A stretch of 6,185 nucleotides of DNA from Pseudomonadota bacterium (GCA_027620395.1 JAQBZY010000094.1:1-6185); one strand, 5' to 3'; shown: positions 1 to 6,083, numbered from the stretch's first letter. Made by a program: numbers and translations. Notes: generated by a model from the sequence alone, not told the origin.

Positions 1-430
1 GGAGGAAATCGAGGAACATTTTTTGTTCGTGGCGATAATAGGACGGATCGCACGTCGCGACCTCACGGCGCCAATCGTATGACAAGCCCATCGCCATCAG
101 TTGCCGCCGCATCGACGCAATATTTTCATGTGTCCACTTGGCGGGATGGACCTTGTTTTCAATCGCCGCGTTTTCAGCCGGCAACCCAAAGGCGTCCCAG
201 CCCATTGGATGTAGGACGTTATACCCTTGCGCACGGCGGAACCGCGCCACTAGATCGCCCAGCGTATAATTACGGACGTGCCCCATGTGAATGCGTCCGG
301 ACGGGTATGGAAACATTTCAAGGACGTAGTACTTTTTCTTCGACGGGTCGGCCTCGACTTCGAAGCAACGCTGTTCAGCCCATACCCGCTGCCACTTAGC
401 CTCGGTTTCCTTGACGTTGTATCTGACCAT
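1..430 (-). CDS. leuS: Leucyl-tRNA synthetase, N-terminal part (runs off the left edge)
   Basis: Class I aminoacyl-tRNA synthetase that charges tRNA-Leu with leucine in the cytoplasm. Only the first 143 codons are present; the gene continues beyond base 1. The protein begins [14 protein letters not shown]. It carries the ATP-binding HIGH signature as HMGH at residues 48-51, preceded by PYPSG at 41-45. The LeuRS block [10 protein letters not shown] lies at 77-86, and [20 protein letters not shown] at about 117-136 matches the start of the catalytic core before the editing domain. The ATG at 430 is supported by a GAGGA ribosome binding site (plus-strand 439-443), 8 bases upstream. It lies 78 bases downstream of the lipoprotein gene on the same strand, so co-transcription is likely. 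The missing parts, including the KMSKS loop and the editing domain, cannot be assessed. Identification is very secure. Confidence 0.97.
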   Translation of the reverse strand, partial: MVRYNVKETEAKWQRVWAEQRCFEVEADPSKKKYYVLEMFPYPSGRIHMGHVRNYTLGDLVARFRRAQGYNVLHPMGWDAFGLPAENAAIENKVHPAKWTHENIASMRRQLMAMGLSYDWRREVATCDPSYYRHEQKMFLDFL

Positions 431-508
431 CGTCGAAGTCCTCATAGCCCGCCGAACCGGCCGGAATTTACTCGCTCGACCGATGTCGCCGAGGCGATCT
501 CGGGGTGT

Positions 509-1054
509 TTAATTTTGCGAGATGGTTTGGTGGCGGAGAATTCGGGCCTTGGTCAGGATCGAATCCTCGATCTTGGGGCCGGTGCCGTCCGGCACAGACG
601 AGTCCTGCCAGGTGCCATCGGCTTTTTTGATCTGACGGAACACCGAGACACGCACGCCGTCGGCGCGAAGCGTCCGGCCAAGGATATAGACGTTCAGCTT
701 GAACCGTTCGTTCGGTGATTCCGCCGGACTATGCCAATCGGTAATGATGACACCGCCAAAGGCGTCGGCGGAATTGATCGGCATGAATGAAATGGTATCG
801 AGCGACGCCCGCCAAAGGAAACTGTTGACGCCAAGCGCACCGCCATCGGGAATTTTTTTGTCGTCGCCGAAAAAATTGAGCCCGCCTTCGCCAAAAATCG
901 TCTTCCGTTTCGAATAATCGGTATCGATATCATCATCTCTCTTCTTGAATTCCGTGGGCGTGTATTCGCAGCCTGCGAGTAGGCCGACAACCACCGCCAG
1001 CGACAACAAGCACCGTATCGATCCCGTTCGATCACCTTTTGAACGCATTGTCAT
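509..1054 (-). CDS. DUF3576-type lipoprotein
   Basis: 181-residue predicted lipoprotein. Residues 1-28 form a lipoprotein signal peptide: basic start, hydrophobic CLLSLAVVVGLLAG, then a lipobox LLAGC with the lipidated Cys at 29. A charged linker (KKRDDDIDTDYSKRK) follows, then the most conserved-looking block, about residues 79-142, containing FLWRASLDTISFMP, FGGVIITDW, ESPNERFK and LRADGVRVSVFRQ. From memory this matches the alphaproteobacterial family DUF3576, which often sits next to leuS; its function is unknown to me. The protein is probably anchored in the outer membrane or the periplasmic face of the inner membrane. The ATG at 1054 overlaps the TGA of the upstream ThiE-like gene by 4 bases. 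The third codon is also ATG (1048), and a GGAA lies 6 bases before it, so that may be the true start. It is not LptE, which in other genomes can lie on the other side of leuS. Confidence 0.9.
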   Translation of the reverse strand: MTMRSKGDRTGSIRCLLSLAVVVGLLAGCEYTPTEFKKRDDDIDTDYSKRKTIFGEGGLNFFGDDKKIPDGGALGVNSFLWRASLDTISFMPINSADAFGGVIITDWHSPAESPNERFKLNVYILGRTLRADGVRVSVFRQIKKADGTWQDSSVPDGTGPKIEDSILTKARILRHQTISQN

Positions 1055-1794
1055 TTCCGCTGATTGCTAAAGATACCACGGCGGAGAACTTCCCGCGCCC
1101 GGCACCGCCCAGGCGCTCTTCTTACACCAATCGCCCGGAATCCGCCAGACTTTCGGGTAAACCCGGGCTCGAAAAAGAGTCCGATCCCGGCAATCCCCGT
1201 AGCCCCGCCATTATTGATCCGCCGGATTTGGTTAACGCCAATGCCGCCCAGCGCGAATACGGGTGCTCTGATACGCTTTAAGATAGCCTCAAAACGTCCG
1301 AGGCCCAGTGGCCTTGCCTGGGGGTGGCTGCCGGTCCGGAACACCGGCGACAGCAGGATGGCGTCAACCCCCAGCCGGACCGCCCGGACGGCGCCGGCCA
1401 TGGAGTGTGCCGATGCGCTAACAAACGAGAAACCGGCGCGTTCGATATCGACCCGACGCCAAGCGCTGAGGCAGGTCTCCGGAATGTGCACGCCGCCGAT
1501 GCCGGCTGGCCGTGTCGGGCGCTCGGCTGAGAGCAGCAACATCACGCCCTGCCCGGCCGCGACCGGGCCCAGGGCCTTGATCTTCGCCAGGCGTGCCCGT
1601 GGGTCGGGGTCACGGACGATGACCGCCGATCCTGGCGGCAGGTGGCGGATGGCGTCCGTCCAATCGGTGCCGCCCCTAAGCTCGGTCATCAGGATGAACC
1701 GAGGCAGAGCGACTGGGCCAGGGCGGCGATGATTGAGCCGCCACCCAGCCTTTGCTACGGTTGGTCGCCGATTATCGCTGATGGTAGGATTCAT
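1051..1794 (-). CDS. ThiE/TenI-like thiamine phosphate synthase family protein
   Basis: 247-residue protein resembling the TIM-barrel thiamine phosphate synthase/TenI family. Family-like landmarks are LPRFILMTE (30-38, first strand), SASAHS (126-131), AILLSPVFRTGSHP (145-158) followed by PLGLG, ALGGIG (181-186) and GATGIAGIGLF (197-207). True ThiE joins HMP-pyrophosphate to THZ-phosphate; TenI relatives act as thiazole tautomerases or have unknown roles. The QxRxK-type diphosphate-binding block of ThiE is not visible: the matching stretch reads VIVRDPDPRARLAKIK. I therefore do not assign thiE. The open frame extends to 1926, but those 44 codons would lie antisense to the yggS start. The ATG at 1794 keeps the basic WRLNHRR segment I recall from relatives. 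It has no clear ribosome binding site; ATG 1689 (MTELRGG) is a shorter option but cuts the first strand. The C-terminal 35 residues are Arg-rich and unrecognised. It overlaps the lipoprotein start by ATGA. Confidence 0.82.
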   Translation of the reverse strand: MNPTISDNRRPTVAKAGWRLNHRRPGPVALPRFILMTELRGGTDWTDAIRHLPPGSAVIVRDPDPRARLAKIKALGPVAAGQGVMLLLSAERPTRPAGIGGVHIPETCLSAWRRVDIERAGFSFVSASAHSMAGAVRAVRLGVDAILLSPVFRTGSHPQARPLGLGRFEAILKRIRAPVFALGGIGVNQIRRINNGGATGIAGIGLFFEPGFTRKSGGFRAIGVRRAPGRCRAREVLRRGIFSNQRK

Positions 1795-1803
1795 GGCCGA
1801 ACT

Positions 1804-2487
1804 ATGACCGATCACGTCGATCCCGCAAGTAATCTGGAAGCGGTCCTGGCCAGGATCCGAAACGCGGCTGATGCTGCCGGCCGGTCCACCGGCGCCGTCG
1901 AACTGGTGGCAATTTCCAAGATGCATGGCGAGGACCGGATTCTACCGGTCATTGCCGCCGGTCACCGCGCCTTCGGTGAAAACAGGGTTCAGGAGGCGGC
2001 GGCGAAATGGCCGGCGCTTCGTGAGCGAACACCCGACCTGACCCTGCACCTAGTCGGCCCGCTGCAATCCAACAAGATCAAGGAAGCGGCCGCGACGTTC
2101 GATGTCATCGAAACTGTCGACCGGCCAAAGATCGCCACGGCGCTGGCCCGGGAGTTCGAACGGACCGGCCGGCGGCTCGCTTGTTTCATTCAGGTCAATA
2201 CCGGTGAAGAGCCGCAAAAAGCCGGTATTGTCCCGGCCGACATCGACGGTTTCGTCACCGAATGCCGGGAAAGTCTCAGCCTCGATATCAAGGGCTTGAT
2301 GTGCATTCCGCCGATTGACGAGGCGCCGGCGCTGCATTTCGCGTTTTTGGCCAAGCTTGCCGAACGCAATGGCTTGAGCGGCCTCAGCATGGGCATGAGC
2401 GGCGACTTCGAAGCCGCGATCCGATTTGGCGCCACTCACATTCGGGTCGGCACCGCCATCTTTGGCGAACGACACAAGGACGAATAG
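1804..2487 (+). CDS. yggS: YggS/PLPBP-family pyridoxal phosphate homeostasis protein
   Basis: 227-residue single-domain protein of the YggS/PROSC (PLPBP) family. It has an alanine-racemase-like barrel that binds pyridoxal 5'-phosphate and buffers cellular PLP; no catalytic reaction is established for the family. Clear signatures are VAISKMH with the PLP-linking Lys at 39, FGENRVQEA (57-65), HLVGPLQSNK (82-91), IQVNTGEEPQKAG (129-141), GLMCIPP (164-170), LSMGMSGDFEAAI (194-206) and RVGTAIFGER (214-223). Length is normal for the family. The frame is open back to 1642, but ATG 1804 gives the expected N-terminus. Its ribosome binding site is weak: AGGA at 1786-1789 is 14 bases away. The start lies 9 bases from the divergent ThiE-like start, so any promoter must overlap that gene. 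The stop at 2485-2487 converges on the L,D-transpeptidase homologue with 11 bases between. Confidence 0.95.
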   Translation: MTDHVDPASNLEAVLARIRNAADAAGRSTGAVELVAISKMHGEDRILPVIAAGHRAFGENRVQEAAAKWPALRERTPDLTLHLVGPLQSNKIKEAAATFDVIETVDRPKIATALAREFERTGRRLACFIQVNTGEEPQKAGIVPADIDGFVTECRESLSLDIKGLMCIPPIDEAPALHFAFLAKLAERNGLSGLSMGMSGDFEAAIRFGATHIRVGTAIFGERHKDE

Positions 2488-2498
2488 GGCAGGGTGCG

Positions 2499-3002
2499 CT
2501 AACCGCTGGCGTGGATCTCGATCTCGGTCGAGGGCGTCATTTCGGCGAGCAGGGATTTGAGGTCTTGCAGAGCCAGCGCGACGCAGCCGTCCGTCGGTTG
2601 ATAGCCGGGTTTCGCGACATGCATGAAAATTGCGCTGCCGAGGCCGGGCTTGGGCGGATCGTCGTTGTAGCCGATTTCGACCACCAGATCGTATAGCCCG
2701 TCAGCCCGCCACATTGCCTCGTGACTGCCAAAAAAAGGAAGTTGAATCAGTTGGTTATAAGATAGCTCGGCTGGATCGTCGCACCAGCCGTCGGTTCTGC
2801 GAATGGCGCGGTGCGGCAGGCTGGTGGCAATTTCGGGCAATCTGTCGGCCCGGACATGCAGGCGGCGCAGCGGAAACCGGCCGACCGGCGTGGCGCCATC
2901 ACCTTCAACCTTGGTCTTGGTGACACCACCGCGGCCAAGTGCGCACCTGAACGTGTTGGTGCGCCACCGAAGCTGGCCGCTGGGAAATACCTCAATGATC
3001 AT
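2499..3002 (-). CDS. YkuD-type L,D-transpeptidase family protein without signal peptide
   Basis: 167-residue protein resembling the YkuD L,D-transpeptidase fold. Classical members form 3-3 crosslinks in peptidoglycan or attach lipoproteins to it, using a catalytic Cys. Seen here: GRGGVT (23-28), EGDGATPVGRFPLR (33-46), DGWCDDP (71-77), YDLVVEIGYN (104-113), and the active-site region with His128 in SAIFMHVA and Cys140 in PTDGCVAL. The usual [ST]HGC is TDGC here, so the His before Gly is replaced by Asp; from memory, TEGC/TDGC occurs in this compact COG3786-like subgroup. There is no signal peptide or membrane segment, since the protein starts MIIEVFPSGQ with strand-like sequence. It is therefore either cytoplasmic or exported by an unseen route. 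An in-frame TAA 12 bases before ATG 3002 excludes a longer start; no good ribosome binding site is visible. It follows the 230-residue gene by 41 bases, probably in one transcript. Confidence 0.87.
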   Translation of the reverse strand: MIIEVFPSGQLRWRTNTFRCALGRGGVTKTKVEGDGATPVGRFPLRRLHVRADRLPEIATSLPHRAIRRTDGWCDDPAELSYNQLIQLPFFGSHEAMWRADGLYDLVVEIGYNDDPPKPGLGSAIFMHVAKPGYQPTDGCVALALQDLKSLLAEMTPSTEIEIHASG

Positions 3003-3043
3003 CGCGTGAGCGAATTACCCGGCGTCGGCGCTTTGCCAGACAC

Positions 3044-3736
3044 CTAACCAGCCACCGCCATCGTCAGCGCGGTCGAGCGGCGATAGGCTTCCGTGGCGCT
3101 GGCGATGCTTGGCTGGGTATCGGCCAACAGCATCGGCATCCAGGCAATGTCGCCCCGCAGAAATGCGTCCGCGTCCGGCGACGGGCTGGTTTCCGCGGCG
3201 GCTGTCTTGCCCGGCGCGGCGGTGTTTTGCCGAGCGGTCCAATCGGCTTCCCGGCGGGCCCAGGCACTGACCGTGTCTTCGGCGATTACTGCCACGGTGC
3301 CGGCGGCCGGCTGAAAATCGGCCAGCGCGGCGGCCGTTTGCGGCTGCCCGCCCGGTTGGTCCGTCTGCTGATCGCCACGGAAGAGCGCAACCAAGTGGTC
3401 GCCGATGTCCTTGCCGGTGGCGTCCTCGACGGCCAGACTGGCCAGCGATCCGACCAGTCCGATCGGGCCGAAAAAAAGCGTCGCCCCCAAAACCTTGGCG
3501 CCAGAGGCAATTTCGTCACCGGTCATGTCCCGGTAAATCGAGCCGGCGATCGGCAGGTGTTGTAGTGGATTGACGATGTCGACCAGATCGCCAAAGGTGA
3601 AGCCGTCGGCGCCGAAAATCGACATTTCGTGTACCGGTGCGGCCTTCGGCTCGGCGTAGGCCAGCTCGGTCCCGCTGCCGATCCGGCTCGGCCAGGCGGC
3701 GCTCGGCCAACTCTGATTTGCTGCTGCGGCGACCAT
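3044..3736 (-). CDS. Conserved-looking hypothetical protein with a Gly-rich hydrophobic segment
   Basis: 230-residue protein that I cannot assign to a named family. Three zones are visible. Residues 1-37 are Ala/Ser/Pro-rich and low complexity. Residues 38-122 look like the folded, conserved core: SIFGADGFTFGDLVDIVNP, LPIAGSIYRDMTGDEI, a hydrophobic Gly-rich stretch GATLFFGPIGLVGSLASLAV (84-103), then EDATGKDIGDHLVALF. Residues 123-230 are Gln/Ala/Pro-rich, probably disordered, ending in a short helix-like tail. The hydrophobic stretch could be one membrane segment or a glycine-zipper hairpin; there is no cleavable signal peptide. An AAGGA ribosome binding site 6 bases before ATG 3736 supports this start over the internal Met38 (3625), where the core begins. 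Its codon choice and GC richness match its neighbours, so it looks like a real gene. It is followed by the L,D-transpeptidase homologue after 41 bases, which hints at an envelope role but does not prove one. Confidence 0.8.
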   Translation of the reverse strand: MVAAAANQSWPSAAWPSRIGSGTELAYAEPKAAPVHEMSIFGADGFTFGDLVDIVNPLQHLPIAGSIYRDMTGDEIASGAKVLGATLFFGPIGLVGSLASLAVEDATGKDIGDHLVALFRGDQQTDQPGGQPQTAAALADFQPAAGTVAVIAEDTVSAWARREADWTARQNTAAPGKTAAAETSPSPDADAFLRGDIAWMPMLLADTQPSIASATEAYRRSTALTMAVAG

Positions 3737-3742
3737 ATCGCG

Positions 3743-3747
3743 TCCTT
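3743..3747 (-). promoter_or_regulatory. Ribosome binding site deciding the start of the 230-residue protein
   Basis: TCCTT on the plus strand reads AAGGA on the minus strand, 6 bases before ATG 3736. The alternative start at Met38 (3625) has no comparable site at the right distance. This supports keeping the low-complexity N-terminus in the protein. Confidence 0.65.
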
Positions 3748-3844
3748 ACCCACTGTCCCGAGGTTAGATAAGCAATCACCGTGCCACGACTAAACGCGTA
3801 AAACCAATGACTTAGATTCGGTTGGGATGGGCGATCCGGGTCCA

Positions 3845-3859
3845 GGGCAGAATCTGCCC
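3845..3859 (-). terminator. Short hairpin after ribA, possible weak terminator
   Basis: GGGCAG-AAT-CTGCCC forms a perfect 6-bp GC-rich stem with a 3-base loop, starting 16 bases past the ribA stop codon. No U tract follows in the minus-strand transcript (it continues UGGACCCGG), so this is not a standard intrinsic terminator. It could be a pause site or a 3'-end stabiliser. It lies in the 139-base gap before the next minus-strand gene. Confidence 0.35.
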
Positions 3860-3875
3860 GGCAGCGGCGGGGCGT

Positions 3876-5060
3876 TCAGAACTGATGCCCACTCCGAGTG
3901 GCTTTGGTTTTCAGGTAGAATTCATTGTGCCGGTTCGACGGAAACGAATGCGCTACCCGCTCGACGACGGTAATGCCCAGTCTGGTGAGCGCGTCGACTT
4001 TATCGGGATTGTTGGTCAGCAGGCGGACTTGTTGATAGCCCAGTATCCGCAGCATCTTGGCCGCCGGTAAATAGACCCGTTCGTCGGCGTCGAAGCCAAG
4101 CTGTTCGTTGGCATCCATGGTGTCGAAGCCGGCGTCCTGCAACTCGTAGGCCCGCAGCTTGTTGACCAGCCCGATGCCGCGGCCTTCCTGGGCGAGATAA
4201 ATCAGCACCCCCGAGCCGGCCGCCTTGATTTCCGCTAACCCGCCCTGCAGTTGGTCGCGGCAGTCGCACCTCAGGCTGCCGACCAGATCGCCGGTGAAGC
4301 ACTCGGAATGGACACGAATGAGAACCGGTTTTGCCGGATCTGGCGCTCCGACGACGATGGCCAGATGCTCACGGCCGCCGTCATCGGGCCGAAACGCAAT
4401 GACTCGAGCGTCGTCGGCACCGTCGAGTGGAACCCTGGCTGACGCAACTTGGCGCAGGTTGCGGACCGCGGCGCGCTCGAACTGAAAGACGTCGCCGGTA
4501 TCGACCGACAGGTAGTCGCGGCGATTGGCCCAGACCACAATATCCTCGGAATCGGCAAGGCCGATCTCGGCGATCACGGCGGCCGGCAGCATCCGGGCCA
4601 GCTTGGTCAGTGCCACCGCCGCCGACGCGCAATCGTGACCGGGTCGGTCGCGGACCGTGACGTCGAGCCTGGACCGCCATTCTCCGTCCAGCATCGCCGG
4701 CACCAACGGATCGGCAAGGGCGGCAATTTCGTCGGCGCCGAGACCGCCTAATCCCGATACCACGGCGATCCGGCCAGCCGTCTCGGCGAGGCCCAGAACG
4801 GCGGCTCGTCTGGCTGTCAGCGCCAGCATCGGCATCGTGCCGGCCGCCTCCGACAGCGCCGCCAAACTTTCCGGGTTGAGGAATTCCGCCGCCAACGCCA
4901 ACATCGAAGTGCCGCCGCCACCACGGACGACGACGGCGCGGCCGCGGCGCAGCTCGCCAAGCGCGCGCTCGACCGCCAGCACGGTCATGGGCGCCCGTGC
5001 CGCCGGCACGCCGATCAGCGTCAGGCTCAGCTTGTGGTCAGGATTGGAGCCATCCGTCAT
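3876..5060 (-). CDS. ribA: GTP cyclohydrolase II with degenerate RibB-like N-terminal domain
   Basis: 394-residue protein. The C-terminal half (about 205-394) is a complete GTP cyclohydrolase II, the first committed step of riboflavin synthesis: GTP to 2,5-diamino-6-ribosylamino-pyrimidinone phosphate, formate and pyrophosphate. The zinc cysteines are in HSECFTGD (C254) and LRCDC (C265, C267), spaced exactly as in E. coli RibA. QEGRGIGL (291-298), the Tyr305 equivalent of E. coli Tyr105 in RAYELQD, DADER (D326, R328) and LLTNNPDKV also match. The N-terminal half aligns loosely with DHBP synthase (RibB): AVERALGELRRGRAVVV then LALAAE, and later PGHDCASA. However, the acidic DDEDRENEGD metal-binding block is replaced by RGGGGTSM, so RibB activity is unlikely. 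E. coli RibA is about 196 residues, so this is a two-domain form. The ATG at 5060 is chosen; a TTG directly before it (5063) is possible. AGG lies 8 bases upstream. No FMN riboswitch is visible in the 102-base upstream spacer. Confidence 0.94.
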   Translation of the reverse strand: MTDGSNPDHKLSLTLIGVPAARAPMTVLAVERALGELRRGRAVVVRGGGGTSMLALAAEFLNPESLAALSEAAGTMPMLALTARRAAVLGLAETAGRIAVVSGLGGLGADEIAALADPLVPAMLDGEWRSRLDVTVRDRPGHDCASAAVALTKLARMLPAAVIAEIGLADSEDIVVWANRRDYLSVDTGDVFQFERAAVRNLRQVASARVPLDGADDARVIAFRPDDGGREHLAIVVGAPDPAKPVLIRVHSECFTGDLVGSLRCDCRDQLQGGLAEIKAAGSGVLIYLAQEGRGIGLVNKLRAYELQDAGFDTMDANEQLGFDADERVYLPAAKMLRILGYQQVRLLTNNPDKVDALTRLGITVVERVAHSFPSNRHNEFYLKTKATRSGHQF

Positions 5061-5096
5061 CAAGATAACCTATCACTTTCCGCCACCATGCCGGTT

Positions 5097-5127
5097 ATTA
5101 TATAAGGCAGTGGCACCGGTATGTCAT
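5097..5127 (-). promoter_or_regulatory. Candidate ribA promoter in the ribA/response-regulator spacer
   Basis: On the minus strand a perfect TATAAT (-10, plus-strand 5097-5102) is preceded by ATGACA (-35, 5122-5127; 5 of 6 to TTGACA) with a 19-base spacer, which is longer than ideal. Transcription would start near 5090, leaving about a 30-base leader before ATG 5060. The same AT-rich patch reads TATTAT (5096-5101) and TATAAG (5101-5106) on the plus strand. It may therefore also serve the divergent regulator gene, although no good plus-strand -35 is visible. It is the only strongly AT-rich spot in the spacer. Confidence 0.45.
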
Positions 5128-5152
5128 GCGGCAGGCCAGGGCAGGGGTTTTT

Positions 5153-5157
5153 GGGAG
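5153..5157 (+). promoter_or_regulatory. Ribosome binding site deciding the response-regulator start
   Basis: GGGAG lies 5 bases before ATG 5163. This favours that start over the in-frame ATG at 5121, which would add 14 residues (MSCGRPGQGFLGDD) not expected in a receiver domain. Confidence 0.75.
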
Positions 5158-5162
5158 ATGAC

Positions 5163-5852
5163 ATGAGCAACGGCAAGCAAATCCTCATCGTTGACGACGA
5201 CGAGACATTGGTCGAAATGCTGGCCGAGCAATTGAGGCTGCACGAGGAGTTTCAGATCAATACCGTTGGCACCGGCGCCGAAGCACTCAACATCGCCAAG
5301 GAGGATTATTACGACATGATCCTGCTTGATGTCGGGCTTCCCGATATTGACGGCCGGGAAGTCTGCCGGCTGATGCGGCGCAACGGGGTGCGCTCGCCGA
5401 TCATCATGTTGACCGGCGCCGATACCGATTCCGACACCATTCTCGGCCTCGACGCCGGGGCCAACGACTACGTCACCAAGCCGTTCAAGTTTGGCGTTCT
5501 CATGGCCCGGCTCCGAGCCCACATCCGCCAGCACGAGCGCAGCGACGATGCCGTGTTCTCGATCGGCCCGTATACGTTTCAAACGGCCAATAAACTTCTG
5601 ATCGACGAGGCGAACCGAAAGAAGATCCGTTTAACGGACAAGGAGACGGCGATCCTCAAATACCTATTTCGCGCCGGCGACAAGGCGGTCGGCCGCGACA
5701 GACTTTTGGGCGAGGTATGGGGCTACAACGCGGCAGTGACCACGCACACGCTGGAAACGCACGTCTACCGCCTGCGCCAGAAAATCGAACACGATCCGTC
5801 GCACGCCAAGATACTGGTCACCGAACCGGGCGGCTATCGCCTAATTCCGTGA
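5163..5852 (+). CDS. OmpR/PhoB-family response regulator transcription factor
   Basis: 229-residue two-domain regulator that takes a phosphate from a sensor kinase and binds DNA. The receiver domain (about 5-120) has strand ILIV followed by the acidic pocket DDDE (11-14), the phosphoacceptor Asp56 in MILLDVGLPDIDG, the switch Thr84 in IMLTGAD, aromatic Tyr103 and the conserved Lys106 in NDYVTKPF. All key residues are present. The winged-helix DNA-binding domain (about 130-229) includes RLTDKETAILKYLF, LLGEVWGYN, the recognition helix THTLETHVYRLRQKIE and the wing LVTEPGGYRLIP. ATG 5163 is chosen for its ribosome binding site and the normal receiver start. No histidine kinase lies beside it within the window, and the 333 bases downstream hold no gene, so it appears to be an orphan regulator. 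Its target and signal cannot be read from the sequence. It diverges from ribA. Confidence 0.96.
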   Translation: MSNGKQILIVDDDETLVEMLAEQLRLHEEFQINTVGTGAEALNIAKEDYYDMILLDVGLPDIDGREVCRLMRRNGVRSPIIMLTGADTDSDTILGLDAGANDYVTKPFKFGVLMARLRAHIRQHERSDDAVFSIGPYTFQTANKLLIDEANRKKIRLTDKETAILKYLFRAGDKAVGRDRLLGEVWGYNAAVTTHTLETHVYRLRQKIEHDPSHAKILVTEPGGYRLIP

Positions 5853-5913
5853 CTGTTGCAGCTCTGGGTTCGCGCTCAAAAATCAGTAACCATGCTTTAT
5901 GGGTGAGATCCGC

Positions 5914-5937
5914 GTAACGGCGAATTGCAGCCGTTAT
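5914..5937 (+). repeat. Inverted repeat, 7-8 bp stem, 61 bases after the regulator
   Basis: TAACGGC (5915-5921) pairs perfectly with GCCGTTA (5930-5936), plus a flanking G-U pair, around an 8-base loop GAATTGCA. No T run follows, so it is not a standard intrinsic terminator. It may stabilise the 3' end of the regulator mRNA or belong to an RNA structure. Confidence 0.5.
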
Positions 5938-6083
5938 CTGGCACCTGACTGGACTTTCGGCTATAGCCAGGAGCTGCCGTGAAACTGATACGCGCATCTT
6001 TCTACCTCGCTGCGACCGCTGCAATATGACCGGAAAGTTCTGTAACAAATGTTTTGAGCGAAGTCAGATCGCTTAAATGAGAG

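Noticed and set aside
79..718. Plus-strand open frames over leuS and the end of the lipoprotein gene
   Set aside because: They are antisense shadows of well-supported minus-strand genes; GC-rich DNA leaves many such frames open.
1527..1532. CTGAGA, the core of the thiamine riboswitch motif, inside the ThiE-like gene
   Set aside because: It is on the antisense strand in mid-gene and the rest of the TPP-riboswitch consensus is absent.
1642..1803. Upstream extension of the yggS frame
   Set aside because: It is antisense to the ThiE-like coding region, and homologues begin close to ATG 1804.
1781..1807. Eight-codon frame (MVGFMAEL) ending in an ATGA overlap with the yggS start
   Set aside because: It has no ribosome binding site and lies largely over the opposite-strand start; frames this short are expected by chance.
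1795..1926. 44-codon N-terminal extension of the ThiE-like frame
   Set aside because: It lies wholly antisense to the start of yggS, has no family features, and ATG 1794 already gives the expected N-terminus.
4225..5166. Plus-strand frames opposite ribA
   Set aside because: They show Arg/Pro/Ser-rich shadow composition and no motifs; ribA on the minus strand is intact across the region.
5972..6076. Frame encoding CDRCNMTGKFCNKCFERSQIA with two CxxC pairs, like a small zinc ribbon
   Set aside because: The frame has no start codon with a ribosome binding site ahead of the first CxxC and closes shortly before (TAA 5915); the motif is probably chance.
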